NCBI GenBank assembly: GCA_034440575.1
Contig: JAOTOL010001158.1
Location: 186,001-250,000 of the forward strand
Direction: 5' to 3'
DNA: 64,000 nucleotides
DNA from: Imbricaverruca yamaguchii
Taxonomy: Eukaryota; Arthropoda; Thecostraca; Neoverrucidae
In this document: positions 1 to 12,119 of the stretch, one piece after another
Numbering within the stretch: position 1 is the first letter of the stretch
Layout: every line of letters starts with the position of its first letter
Notes under the pieces: generated by a model
Told to the model about the DNA's origin: nothing
Database searches by the model: none
Seen by the model: the letters and a program-made list of their open reading frames with translations, nothing else
Program-made: the position numbers and the translations under genes

Positions 1-1600
1 TTTCTCCAAAACATATCAGGAAGAACTGCAGAGGCGTGGGGCGACGGCAAAGGGGATCTGGAATGCCGACGGAACGGACATCACCACGGTCCACAGGCCA
101 CAGTCGATGCTGGCAGAGAGAGGGCGGCGCAGAGTGGGCAGAATCACAAGGGCTGAAAGGGCAGCAACGTCACCGTGTGTGCCGTCAACGCCAGCCGCCA
201 GTACAAGCCACCAATGTTCATCTTTCCCAGAAAGCGAATGAACGAGTCGCGCATGAAAAATGCACCACCAGGGTCAGCGGGTGTCGCGACGCCGTCTGAG
301 TGGATGGACGCCGACGCCTTCACAGTGTGGGTTGAACATTATACTCGAGTGGTGAAGCCCAGCCCAGAGGAAAAACATATCCTGATCTTGGATGACCACA
401 ACAGTCACAAATCACTGGCTGTGACTGATCACGCCGGAGATCATTGTCATTGTCCTTATTATGTATATTTGTCATGATAATCCTGCCGCACCACTGCACC
501 CACCGCCTTCAGCCGCTGGACGTCAGCGTCTTCAAGGCGCTGAAGTCAGCTTACAACGCCTCAGCAGACAGCTAGATGTCCGAGCACCCAGGCCGCTGCA
601 TCATCCACTTTGAAGTGGCTGGTCTCTTCAGCCAGGGCGTACAACAGGATCGCCAACATCGTGAAAGCGACCAACGGCTTCAGGCACATCGGCTTGTGGC
701 TGTACGACAGCCAGGTGTTCTCCGACGAAGACTTCGCTGCTGCGGAGATCCTGACGGAGGAGCACGCACCCGAGGACGCTGACGCACCACCAGTCGCTGT
801 CACACAAGAGGAGGACCACCTGGATGCCGCTGACGTCACGAGTGGCGACGCTACCAGCAGCTCCGTGATGAACGACGCGACTGCTCCAGCATCCGCTAGT
901 GATACGCCAGGTAAGTAACTTTTGCCATATTTTCGTCAAATTTAGGTGTACCTGCATCGACAACAAGACTAAATGGTTCTACACTTTTTTAGATGTCGAT
1001 GAGTTTTAACTTTGATATGAAAAGCCTTTTCAAAGTCTTATCAGACCATCGCTGAATCGTAATTAATTACACCATTATTCAGCTTCATCCACACGTTTTT
1101 TATTCCCTCATTAGAAGTTTTCCGGCTACTATTTTTCTCCGATCACTACTTTTCATTTCGGGTCACTCCACATTCCAATTGAAAAATAATCCTAGCTTCC
1201 CATCGTCAGGTGCCACGTCGTCTGATGGATTAGCTGGACCACTGCCTGTGGCGGATCCCGGATCCAGTGCGGAGCTGCTGAGGCCATTCGGGCCCGCTAC
1301 AACCTGGAAGCGCACGCAGAGGGCGGGGCATGCAGAGGTGCTGACCTCCTCGTCCTACAAGAGGAAGCTGGAGGAAAGGCGTCTCCCCAAAAAGGTGGCG
1401 AAGACGCATACGCCTACCTCTAAACCGAAGAGACAAGCAAATGGAAAGCAAGTTGGTACACAAACCAGCACCAACCGAGATGGAATGACGTGAATCGTCT
1501 GTGGCATGTTGCTTCGCCTGTCGTGCGAGCAGTGGATACAATGCTCGGAATGCAGACGAGACTGTGTACCCTGCACTGACACCGAGGACAGACACATGAC
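1..1600 (+). pseudogene. pogo/Tigger-like DDE transposase, decayed, cut by the window edge
   Basis: This is the C-terminal two thirds of a pogo/Tigger (DDE_1) transposase, which in intact elements cuts and rejoins transposon ends in the nucleus. The first acidic block reads WNADGTDITTVHRP near 60-105. The second is HILILDDHNSHKSL near 376-417. The third is the LPHHCTHRLQPLDVSVF block near 482-540. A frameshift lies near 165, and another change separates the 477 stop from the third block. The tail continues as GLWLYDSQVFSDEDF near 690-735, which is typical of Tigger C-termini. CAG/GTAAGT at 908-916 looks like a splice donor, with an acceptor near 1,209. A cysteine-rich segment containing WIQCSEC follows at about 1,530-1,570. 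The N-terminal DNA-binding domain lies outside the window. It is a pseudogene because of its frameshifts and stops. Family is fairly sure, exact clade not. Confidence 0.8.
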
Positions 1601-1604
1601 GCAT

Positions 1605-2795
1605 ATATCTGTTACTTCTACTGATCCTGAGGTAAAGACGTTCAGTTGATGTCCTCCGAAGTTTGTAAGTTTCAATCTAGTTTTGTATTGGCTGTCTTTA
1701 GCTTCACATAGAAACAAAGTTGCTATGTCTGATCATCGTTTCTGGTGTACATATGATGCGTATATTTTATACAAGGTTATATGAAATTCCGTGTCTAGGC
1801 AGGACACATGCCATACCAAATAAGTGAACATTTCTGCAAATGGTATGTACGTATCAAACGAACAGTTAACGTTGTACGTCTGAAGATAAGTACCCCATGT
1901 ACACGGGGCTTTTGCCCCGTGCTTTGGGTAAAATGTACTTTCGCAGACCTTTGGGAAATCGAATAAAAATATAACTAAACATGAAGCTGCGGTCTTGAGC
2001 CCTTTATGTTCGAAAGAAAACAAATCAATGTGTCCAATGATACCAAACGTTAGTCGCCACGTTGAATGCCGAGCGATATATATCCATTCTCCCTTAGAGT
2101 GTGCGTCTTGCTCCACTCTACCGCATAATCACCAACAAAGTAAGTATCCACTAACAGGTGAGGTCGAGGTTTGCAAAATAATTGCAAAACATATGAGAAC
2201 ATATATGTGTACATTACAGGAATGATAATAACATAAAGCAAATATGTGGATTAAGATAGTTGCAAATACTAGCATATCTATAGCAAAAGTGATAAAAAGT
2301 TCATTACCAACATGGGTAAAAAGACCACTAATATATAACTAATAACTGCCTATTGCTAACAGTAGCTGTGTGGCTATTACACTAGCCCGACCTCATTAAA
2401 ACTATCAATGCACGCGAAACTACCAATGCATTTAACTCAGCAGCTTCCGGTGCTGCGCTACACAAGTCCGATGGTGTGTAGAAAATATCTACCAAGCGAA
2501 ACTCATGAATCAGTCATGTATCAGTCATGTATCAGTTACGTAAACATATATCAGTATGGGAAGTCTGAAAACAGATCTGATGGCACCGTGAACACGTGCT
2601 GTTCGTATCAATGGTGTATTTCGTGGGCGGGCCAATCAGGTTAGAAAGTTGTCAAAGTTGACAAGTTGTCAAGTTGTCACAGGAGAAGGAAGTTGCCAAA
2701 AGGTCACACGAGTCCATGTTTTTAAAAAAAGAAAATTTATAATGAGACGCATGCCAAATTATTTACTCTTGCAAGCTATGGAATGGATTTTGAAA
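1605..2795. other. AT-rich sequence without a recognised feature
   Basis: I see no gene or repeat array here. A small hairpin with an 8-bp stem (CACGGGGC/GCCCCGTG) lies near 1,898-1,923, and short repeats of TTGTCAAG occur near 2,645-2,680. Confidence 0.5.
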
Positions 2796-2798
2796 TGT

Positions 2799-3155
2799 TG
2801 TAGGTCACTGTAGGGTAGGGAGTCCGTGGAGTCACGTGGCGTATAAATTAGGAGCACTATCAGGAACTTGTGCTGCATTCGATCAACCCGCACAGTATGA
2901 GTGCCAGCGGAGCCCGTCCAAATGACGCTGGTGCATTATAAAATAGAACGCACATTGGCGAAGTACACAGCCATTATATACGTCATACATACAGTACATA
3001 CACATACATCACTGCGCGTGAATTAGAGTGCCTCGTTTCAGCTTGAAAGTATCGCCTGAGCATACCCGGTAGCCAGTAGACAGCCATACGGATATTATTG
3101 GCCAACAGACAGACTGATATAACAGACAGACACTGTTAGTCAACATAGACAGACA
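2799..3155 (+). other. possible solo or 5' LTR remnant followed by a primer-site-like TGG
   Basis: The segment starts TGTAGG and ends in ACAGACA. It contains a TATA-like GCGTATAAATTAG near 2,839. It is followed two bases later by TGGTGACGAAAACTCCC at 3,157, which has the form of a tRNA primer-binding site. An ATG at 3,262 opens a short stretch beginning MDIDLQRIATPPSHSPFLNW that soon runs into stops. No second copy of this LTR was found in the window, so this is only a suggestion. Confidence 0.25.
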
Positions 3156-3599
3156 CTGGTGACGAAAACTCCCAAAACTGGTCAACAGCTAGCGAAAAAC
3201 TCATCGAACACATTTTAGATGTTTGGTGTGTAAATAATACACATCCCATTAATCGGACCAGATGGACATTGACCTACAGCGCATTGCGACGCCCCCTAGT
3301 CATTCACCATTCCTCAACTGGGACACAAATTCCTATGACTATTGTTGGAGTGTTCAATTACGCCGACATTCATAGGTGGATTTATGCAGCGAACTCCCGA
3401 CGTCTTGAATCTCAGCTATGGCATCGATTTGGGGCCGGGACGCGGGTGTTCAAGCCGTTTAATTTGCATGCAATGTCTATTTAAGTCGCGGGTCTCTAAC
3501 GTTTGCTTTACGAACCAAAATCAAAAAGATTGGCGTCATCATCAAGGCCACTCCGTCAACTTGGATTTTTTGCTTTGTCATACTGAAGGGCGTTCTCTC

Positions 3600-4815
3600 A
3601 CGTAGTTGAACGACACAGCAATACCACGCACGATTTACTGCACGTTACAGATCCCACATCCAACCCACCGACCCCCCCCACGAGTACAACCTATCATGCA
3701 AATTAGTAGACAACAGCGAGCGTCACTAAGCCAAAATTCCTACAATTTCCTGCTTATGTTCCGGCAGCTACATGATGGGATGTGAGCGCTCAGTCACGCA
3801 TAGTTCAGCCTTTTTTGGTGTCAATTCCTGCACAAACCAATCAATTATTCGCATGAAGAAATAAAAAAAACATCAACATTAAAATGGTTGACGAACTTGA
3901 GCACTAGAGTGAAACACACCAAAATATCCACTTACGCACCAGAAAACCAACTGGTTTTTGCTTTGTTTGTTTAGGTTGCCAGGACACGTCCCAGTGTTCC
4001 CACCAAAGTGCACTTGCAACTATTCGGTCACTGCGACGTTTATATTTGGCGTTGAGACTATATATCAATTTGATACTGGTAAGGTAGAGCGAGGTTACGT
4101 TGCACTGATACAATTTAACATATATTCCCAGGCCAATCACACTTCAATCAAACTACAAAATCTCCTCGCTGCGACAGGAAAGTTCCCACGTGAACAAATC
4201 CGGCACGTTATGCGTCTACGCGATGCTGGTACTCTCATATCCTATCTTTGACCTGGATCACCACCATCTGAAGTCGGTTGTAATCTGTCTGAAATTGGGC
4301 TCATCTGCCCAATATGATGAACGTACCACAAACTAAAAATGCCGAACTGCCGAATTAACATTAGCACTATGTCCATAGCTGTGCAAATACCCTTCCTACT
4401 TAGTGTACACCAACTCTGTAAACAGAGCGGTGTACCGCACCGCTCTGGCTTTCCACTGTTTGCACCACAATAACCATCCAGCGCGGTGCTTTCCATCGGA
4501 CTGACTCTGGCCGAAAGGTTGCTCGGCTTCGGGTCGCATAGGTCATCTGCCATGACAGCACAACGCGTATCCGGCACATGCCCTCAGCCAGAGCCGGCCG
4601 CACCGCGACCGACTAAGGTTCACCATAAAAACGTTTCTTTGAATAAAACGTGTGCGTATTTCAAAGAAATCCTTTTGTCTGAAAAATGCTGAAAACAAAC
4701 GTGAATGGAATCGTCTGCGTCACAGTCACGTGACGGCCGGCGTCGCCCGAGATCGAACCGCGGCCACGTCGTAACGTCACGGTAATGCTACGCGGACACG
4801 TCATGGACCAGACGC
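3600..4815. other. no recognised feature
   Basis: Several short open frames occur on both strands, the longest being 111 codons on the minus strand at 4,242-4,577. None resembles a family I know and none has coding support. Confidence 0.5.
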
Positions 4816-4819
4816 TCAC

Positions 4820-5075
4820 ACCCGGCTGCACAGCAGGATACTTCCACCCGGTGTTCGGCCGGGTGGAAGTATCCTGCTGTACAGCCGGGTGGAAGTATTT
4901 ACACCTGGCTGTACAGCAGGATACTTCCACCCGCTATCCAGCAGGATACTTCCACCCGGCTGTTCAGCAGGATACCTCCACCCGGCTGTACAGCAGGATA
5001 CTTCCACCCGTTGTACAGCAGCATAATTCCACTCGCTGTTCAGGCGGGTATTTCCACCCGCTGTTCAGCCTAAAT
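4820..5075. repeat. tandem ~26-bp repeat with a 32-bp hairpin at its left end
   Basis: Units of about 26 bp with the core CAGCAGGATACTTCCACCCG are repeated roughly eight times, becoming more divergent to the right. At the left end one unit is inverted against its neighbour: 4,820-4,851 pairs with 4,859-4,890 over 32 bp with one mismatch and a 7-base loop. The rest of the array is in one orientation. Confidence 0.85.
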
Positions 5076-5079
5076 GAGC

Positions 5080-6350
5080 TATTTTCACCGCGCCAGGATC
5101 AATCAGAAGATTTCCTTAAAACACACATCCAACACAAACTACACCTCCTGTAATCTGAATAGATTATTCAGAAAGTTAAAAGCAACGTACTAGGGTATAA
5201 TGGTGTTGCCGACTTCAAAAGTTAACCCGTGGACAGCCGTTCGCTATTAAGCATGGCGCCATGAGTGTAATGCACAACATAAGGTGCGTTCTTGTGGCAG
5301 CTATTCCATGCAATTCGCTGCGTGTGACGTTGCACATTCCGTGGCTTCCAGGCACGGAGCGTTCTGACAATGTTCGCGCCGTGTGAATTATGTGAGCCAT
5401 TTGTTGCTATTTGTAAACTTCCTAACTTAACTTCGAAACTTCGTAACTTAACGCTCATCGTTTGAGGCACAGACAAGCATATAAGCATTCTTGTACACTC
5501 AGCCAAATCCTATTGCATTCACAAGATTACTTACAAACTTTCAAAATGTATGGTGACCTGATCACTATATTCGATAAGCGCCGCCATCTTGCAGAAAACC
5601 CGCAGGGCCGGGTATGGACACTGGACAGCGTATTACAAACCGAGCGTTCATCGCCGAATCCACGAAATCCTGGCGTGGATTTTGTGAGAAATGAACAAAG
5701 AACGACATATGAGGTCAGAGTCCGCGGAATCCGCACCTGAATGGGACATAGCCCGGCCTTCCATTGAACAGGATTGGCAGCTGTGATTGCTACACGGAAA
5801 AGGCACTTTCGCTCACCAATTTGCAAATTGGAAGGCTATGGTTTTGTGGTCGCGTGGGAGGTTGACGGCGACGCCGTCTTCTTGCAAGCACAGGCGCAGA
5901 TCCAAACTGACGCATCCTATTGCTGTCGACAGTAAGTCCAGCTATTAACCACAGTTTGACCGCGGCTTGAAGCAATTGCAGCACTAATTTCTGGCCGGCC
6001 AAAGCCGGCGGCCAGCGGTGGCGGCCGCCCTACAACGGAAATGATGCAGCGAGAGGCCCCGCTCTAACTCGGCACAGTCGACAACGGCCAGTCCTGCAGT
6101 CGTGCCTCCATTGACACCTGACGTGACGTGCCGTGACGCAACGTCACGTCACGCCGTGTCACGGCAGGCCGGGGATAGAGCTCCAGTGTGCACAGACTGT
6201 GCTCAGTCACGGCCCCGACTCATGGCGGCAACACCTGCTCTTCGTCACAATGTGTCATCACGGCTGTGATGACGTACGGACACAGCACCGCCCGACATGC
6301 GCCGCAGTCGCGGCCGCACTGACCGGAATTGCCGTACAGCTGTGCGGAGC
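5080..6350. other. no recognised gene
   Basis: GC content rises to the right, with CpG-rich sequence from 5,990 and repeated CGTCACG/CGTGACG words at 6,120-6,170. Short frames exist on both strands, but none is recognisable. Confidence 0.5.
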
Positions 6351-6354
6351 TGCA

Positions 6355-6805
6355 CCAACACCCCAGCCGGCTCCGGTCGTGGTCGCCAGACACACCAGCC
6401 GGCTCCGGTCGTGGTCGTGGTCGCCCGACACTCCAGCCGGCTCCGGTCGTGGTCGGCCGACACTCCAGCCGGCTCCGGTCGTGGTCGACCGACACACCAG
6501 CCGGCTCCGGTCGTGGTCGGCCGACACTCCAGCCGGCTCCGGTCGTGGTCGGCCGACACTCCAGCCGGCTCCGGTCGTGGTCGGCCGACACTCCAGCCGG
6601 CTCCGGTCGTGGTCGGCCGACACTCCAGCCGGCTCCGGTCGTGGTCGACCGACACACCAGCCGGCTCCGGTCGTGGTCGCCAGACACACCAGCCGGCTCC
6701 GGTCGTGGTCGTGGTCGCCCGACACTCCAGCCGGCTCCGGTCGTGGTCGGCCGACACACCAGCCGGCTCCGGTCGTCGGTCGCCCGACACACCAGCCGGC
6801 CTCGC
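6355..6805. repeat. 32-bp minisatellite, about 14 copies
   Basis: The unit is CCAGCCGGCTCCGGTCGTGG followed by TCGGCCGACACT (32 bp), with variants CACACC and GTGGTCGTGGTCGCC. The unit contains no stop in several frames, and 32 is not a multiple of three, so long overlapping open frames run across it on both strands with a period of 32 residues. I read them as a by-product of the array, not as genes. Confidence 0.9.
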
Positions 6806-7061
6806 GGCGCCCTGTCGTATTCAAATGATATGACGCTTTCCGGCAATTTGGCGCTTGTCGAGACGATTTTTGTCGTCCAGTCAGCGCGCCAGTCGAATAA
6901 ATTTAGCGCCTTTCCTGGCGCACGAACAAACGGCACTGGAGCGGCGCTGAGGTGGCACCAATGAAGTGCCTCTCGGCCGGGCATGGGCCAGCCGGGCGTC
7001 GTCTCGGCTCGTAAGGACAGACTGACGGTGCCCACAGCGACCAGTGCAGTGGAAAAGGTGA

Positions 7062-7617
7062 CGTCCACTCGCGACGTCCACACCGACACCCGCGACGTCC
7101 GCACCGACACCCGCGACGTCCGCACCGACACTCGCGGCGTCCGTACCGACACCCGCGACGTCCGCACCGACACCCGCGACGTCCACACCGACACCCGCGA
7201 CGTCCACACCGACACCCGCGACATCCACACCGACACCCGCGACGTCCGCACCGACACTCGCGACGTCCGCACCGACACCCGCGACGTCCGCACCGACACT
7301 CGCGACGTCCGCACCGACACCCACGACGTCCGCACCGACACCCACGACGTCCGCACCGACACTCGCGACGTCCGCACCGACACTCGCGACGTCCGCACCG
7401 ACACCCGCGACGTCCGCACCGACACTCGCGACGTCCGCACCGACACCCACGACGTCCGCACCGACACTCGCGACGTCCGCACCGACACCCACGACGTCCG
7501 CACCGACACTCGCGACGTCCGCACCGACACTCGCGACGTCCGCACCGACACCCACGACGTCCGCACCGACACCCACGACGTCCGCACCGACACCCACGAC
7601 GTCCGCACCGACACCAC
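7062..7617. repeat. 21-bp minisatellite, about 26 copies
   Basis: The unit is GACGTCCGCACCGACACYCGC (21 bp, so frame-preserving). On the + strand it would encode repeats of RDVRTDT, and on the minus strand GADVASV or VSVRTSR. Variation is mainly C/T at CpG positions, as expected from deamination. A 490-codon minus-strand frame (6,220-7,692) joins this array and the 32-bp array. It has no recognisable domain. Confidence 0.9.
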
Positions 7618-7619
7618 AT

Positions 7620-8450
7620 CGTCGTAACCTCCACTTCCGCCCCGTATTGCGTCCGATATTCTGCACGAACGTGCGTGCACCCCCGCCCTCACACAGACAT
7701 GCTTTGTTTCGGTCTGCTCCGGCCCACAGGCTGGCAGTGGCGTGGCCAGAGCTGGCTCAGGAGACTTCAGGTCAAATGCTAAACTGTGCGCTCACGCGGT
7801 TCACAGTGGCTTTAGGTTCACAGAGCTCGGGCGCTCGCGGGGTTCAGAGCTCGGGCGACCACGGGTACAATCGATCATCAAATCGACCCTAGCGACCCGG
7901 CGACAGACTAGAGAGCTTTATGTCGGAATCAACAGAACAGAAAACAGCAAAGGGTGAGAGGCTATGTCGGGACGGGGAGGTTATGCAAGGAAATGCGTGA
8001 GGTTATGTCGGTACATGGCGGCACTATGTGTACATCCGTCATGCGAGCCGACGGCTTTGTCGAACACAAATGTTTTCGAACATCTCCGGGACAACGCTGT
8101 TTTAGGAAACTCGTTCTGTGTGGTCACACTGCGATATTAACCAACTTATGCAATAAACCGAAACGCGGCCGACAGCAACGAGACGGCTGAAATTTTATGG
8201 GAATACAACACGACCAGATACGTAGTGTTTCTAATCCAACTCCATCCAAACAATATTTATTCGAGCACTCACAGCTCAAGTTGGCAGACATACGGCAATG
8301 CATGATCAATAGTACCTCAGAGCCAGTATCGCCGCCCTGTGATGTTCACCAGCATCACAAGGTGGCCGCAAGCCGAGTACTGGAAGCAACTGCACGCTCG
8401 AAGTAAGCCATCATTGCTTAGCTGTTCCGATATGCACGATAACAGTACAG
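7620..8450. other. no recognised feature
   Basis: Mixed-composition sequence. Two copies of an AGAGCTCGGGCG word occur near 7,818-7,858. There are no family-level matches. Confidence 0.45.
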
Positions 8451-8454
8451 TCGC

Positions 8455-8580
8455 ACATCACAGTAAACATAATTAGATTGCACAAAATCGCAGTACACGA
8501 AGGCACAGCACACAAAATCACAATACACAGAATCACAGTACCCAGAATCACAGTACACGGAATAACAGCACACATATCAC
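8455..8580. repeat. 15-bp imperfect tandem repeat
   Basis: Variants of CACAGTACACAGAAT recur about seven times, with substitutions and small length changes. Confidence 0.7.
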
Positions 8581-8584
8581 ATGG

Positions 8585-9335
8585 AAGATATCTAGTTGGG
8601 GTGGGGCTGCTTTAAGTCATTTCCTTGGGCGCACAGCTAAGGGTTCCACAATTTTGTCGGTGTAAATTACGCAAAAAACAACAATTACAGACTCAGAATG
8701 GTCTCTATCAATTCCCTTCTGTTCTCATTCCATATATTGCCTCTTGACTTGGCTATTGCGAAAAGTGCGAAATTGTATCATTCTAAGACTGTAGATTAAA
8801 CAGGCATAATTCACTTTATGTAATTATTCAGTTTTGAAACCAACCCAATGAATTCCTAGATCTTAAAGAGGAGGAGACGGATCCAGCCCACTGCCCTTAG
8901 AGATTCGGGTTCTATAGCCCTACAGTGATAGGGTTAAAGCTTCGATTTCAAGGCAAACTTGGTGCATAACTTATCATTGATGTCATCAGTAATTAAAAAA
9001 AAATCCGGTTCAGCGCATTCATGGAATGCGAAACATTCAGAGTCCGCTACCTCTCAATATTCGTATCCTAACTGTATTTGGAGCGTCTCTTTAACCTTTT
9101 AACAGAAACATCTAACCTTGCAAAAAGTTCACATCTTCTTTTCACGGTGTCAAAGATGGGATCCATTTCGACTGCTTGTGCCTCTGTAGCGCACGTGTCG
9201 GCCGGAATCTGTCGGATCACCACGCTGACTTTTTATGGAGGCTATTCAGGGAACTTGGCTGCTCCCTGAATACAATGTCATTCAGTTACCCCTAAAGGAA
9301 AATGTTGGTGGTGTTAGATTAGGTGAGTGTGTAGA
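8585..9335. other. AT-rich, no recognised feature
   Basis: Nothing beyond short chance frames was seen. Confidence 0.5.
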
Positions 9336-9665
9336 ACACCTATGTAGTCCATATAGACAAATGCGGACTTCCTTGAGATGACACCAACTTCACAGTGCTG
9401 CTGGAGCCATTGCACAGCCACGGCCGAAGTGTGGAAGTCGCATTGTCTTGCTGAAGCCATTGTTTCTGGAAAAAGTCCAGCCACTTCTGCTGCACGGCTC
9501 GCCAGAACCGCTTAAACACGGCAATGCAGCGGGCTCCGTTAACGGTCGAGGCGTAACCTTGTTGATCCTCGAAAATACGAATCGGCCAATATAACGCCTG
9601 TGCTGATAACCGCGCATTAATCTTCACATCAAGTTATGGCAGGTACAACGGCATCACGAACACTT
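9300..9665 (-). pseudogene. mariner-like transposase, C-terminal fragment
   Basis: Read on the minus strand, the fragment has the order seen in mariner-like transposases. First comes RIFEDQQGYASTVNGARC near 9,570, which matches the FED.G...TVNG.RY segment. Next is WLQQDNATS near 9,455, matching the WFQQDGATxHT block that carries the second catalytic Asp. After a one-base shift come an AVQWLQQH and an ISRKSAF segment near 9,400. The N-terminal helix-turn-helix, the first Asp and the final catalytic block are not seen. The frameshift within the HTSA region makes it a pseudogene. The tandem QQDNAT and FEDQQG motifs make the superfamily likely. Confidence 0.65.
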
Positions 9666-9669
9666 CCTC

Positions 9670-10485
9670 CGGATTTTCTTCCCCAAAACTGTGAGTGACC
9701 TGTAGAAACTACCAGCGACCGCAGAACGTAGGTGTCATGTCAATAAGACTATATTTGAAATACTGACAGTCCAGCTCAGTCTTCATCAGCGGCAGATACA
9801 ACGGCGGCGCCACTGCTGAACGGGGCGGGCATACGGCATCGCTTCGCTCCTCGAAAGAGCCAGCTGTCGTAAAGCAGGTGGAACATTCGCGCAGATAATG
9901 AGGCAATTCATGAGTGTCACGTTCGCACTGCCAATCAGCCCCTAAACTGAGGGCCATCCCAGCTCAGCGACAAAGGCCAAGACATGGTCAGAACGCTCTA
10001 ACCCAGCAACGAGACACCTAGTAAAACGAATTGTCTTTTGTGTTCGACATTTCTGTGCAACGTCTGCAGATCCTGAGGCGCGTGCGCAGTAGCAAACGAT
10101 ACGGAATGCTAACGTTTCCATGAGTGGAACTCGAAGACTGCGTCCTGCTGCACAACATTCAGAACGAAACGAAACGCCCACAAAAAATGAAGAAAAACAG
10201 AACACACGCATCGCGGCGAACAACGCGGAGTGCATCTAGCCTGCAGCTGCAAACCAGACCATGCCACCTAGAGGCGACAGAGTATGCCAAGTCGAGGCAA
10301 GTCGAAGGACTCTATAAACAGTCTAGTGGACAACAAATGCGTTTTGTGTGCTCAATAAGTCCGTCCACGACCCGCTTATAAAAAAAAATTCAAGCTGGAG
10401 CAATTCTGGTCGTCGAGAAGCCACAAAGTACCTCAACGCAATAGTATCCTTGTATTATAAAGCGGCGACCGCCTAACCCACATCT
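9670..10485. other. no recognised feature
   Basis: Several short frames on the minus strand (9,709-9,957 and 9,942-10,235) could be eroded upstream parts of the mariner-like element, but I cannot align them to it. Confidence 0.4.
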
Positions 10486-10489
10486 ACAG

Positions 10490-10945
10490 TTTCACCGCGG
10501 CAACAGCACTCCCGCAGCCACAGCTTCGCCGCAGCCACAGCTCTGCCACAGACACAGCAGCAGCAGCGGCAGCCATAGCTCTACCGCAGCCACAGCACTG
10601 CCGCAACCACAGCTCTGCCGCAGCCACAGCTCTACCGCAGCTACAGCTCTGCCGCAGCCACAGCTCTACCGCAGCTACAGCTCTGCCACAGCCACAGCTC
10701 TACCGCAGCCACAGCTCTGCCGCAGCCACAGCACTGCCGCAACCACAGCTCTACCGCAGCCACAGATCTACCGCAGCTACAGCTCTGCCGCAGCCACAGC
10801 ACTGCCGCAATCACAGCTCTGCCGCAGCCACAGCACTGCCGCAGCCACAGCACTGCCGCAGCCACAGCTCTACCGCAGCTACAGCTCTGCCACAGCCACA
10901 GCTCTACCGCAGCCACAGCTCTGCCGCAGCCACAGCAGCAGCGCC
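10490..10945. repeat. 17-bp minisatellite, about 26 copies
   Basis: The unit is AGCTCTACCGCAGCCAC (17 bp), with variants AGCACTGCCGCAACCAC and AGCTACAGCTCTGCC. Because 17 is not a multiple of three, the minus-strand frame (10,641-11,024) cycles through a 17-residue period. No gene is inferred. Confidence 0.9.
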
Positions 10946-10949
10946 ACCT

Positions 10950-11640
10950 GCCCAGCGACACACACGGGAGTGGCGCCACCTGCGCAAAAAACCGCGGGTT
11001 GTCTCGAACAGTGGCGCTACCCATGCTGCAAATCCGGCAACAGTGACGGCGGCGACGAACCGTAGAGTACCCTCAAAACTAGCGATTTCGAGCACACATA
11101 CACAGTACACACATTTGCTGTGTTCTTGCCGTCATGCAACTGGGAAGCTTCACCTCCACAGGAGTTGACACCGACATCTGGCAGATATCTGGACCATACG
11201 GCGCCAGATGACATTGGCAACGACGGTCTGATCCTCAAGTGTAAATAGACAATACATATAATAGCGCGGTGTGATGTCAGCAGAAATATCCCCATTACTA
11301 CCTACCGCATCCGCCCAACCTGCCGCATCCCACACTGCCCCGCATTGTTACCTATCGCATCCAATCATCTTTCCCCATCACACACTCCGACTACAGATCT
11401 GGTTTCATAGAAAATGCACCAGACACAACAGCGAATTCACACCATTTGATTTTTCCAACACTAAAAGACATCATAATCCCTTTCAAATTTAAGACCTGGG
11501 AAAGTGGCATTTCCTTCGCCGGTGACGTTTCTGTAGGGCCTGACATGCTACGTTACTTTTTCGCTTACATTTACCTGATCACATCACAAATTACATTTTA
11601 CAAACATTTACACCGACACAGACTTTTTATTGATGAAATC
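10950..11640. other. no recognised feature
   Basis: Flank between the 17-bp array and a LINE fragment. Nothing identifiable was seen. Confidence 0.45.
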
Positions 11641-11644
11641 CACA

Positions 11645-11880
11645 ATGCACTTGTGACTACTATGACCTCTCGTCAATTAAATAAAATAGCACGGCAGGAA
11701 AGGTAAAAATCACAAAACAGCTAAACCGGGAGTCATACATGTCATAATAAACAAAGATAAAATATGATACAAATAACATAAAATACATCGGGGCGAGCAG
11801 CAAATTAATCCGGCACAGGCGGCACGTTGGTGAAGTGCAGCCGTAGGTGGCGACCGAACATTGATATTCACCCTGGTCTG
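11645..11880 (-). mobile_element. CR1-like LINE, 3'-end fragment
   Basis: The segment is closely similar to 23,850-24,060, the 3' end of the CR1-like element described there. Shared words include AATCACAAAACAGCTAAACC, GTCATACATGTCATAA and GCCGTAGGTGGCGACCGAA. In both places the same 3' end is kept while the 5' limit differs, which is typical 5' truncation by target-primed reverse transcription. The similarity stops near 11,865, just past the CGACCGAA word. Confidence 0.8.
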
Positions 11881-11924
11881 GTCTTTCCCAAAGATTCCAA
11901 GGTATCACTTAAAATACCCATGCA

Positions 11925-12115
11925 AATATGACAGACCATGGTGACCACATACAATTTCCAACTATTGCCCTCACCAGCTGTTTTAGAAAGTTTGACGAAC
12001 GCATAGTTATTATGAGACTGATCACACCTGGAAAGTTCCCCTTCTACCTCCCATCCAATGTAGTTTCATGGAGGACGCAGCACAGTAGATTATCTTATTT
12101 GGTTAGACAAACATC
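11925..12115 (+). mobile_element. I/jockey-like LINE fragment (copy F)
   Basis: In one frame this reads as the reverse-transcriptase region around the FERIV segment. It aligns with copy A at about 43,140-43,340, sharing the PI.L.SC....F.ERIVI order and the following FxSxxV.. block. Both sides are truncated. Confidence 0.65.
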
Positions 12116-12119
12116 CATG

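Noticed and set aside
4785..5153. CRISPR-like array of ~26-bp repeats
   Set aside because: Units are directly adjacent with no unique spacers, and the genome is eukaryotic.
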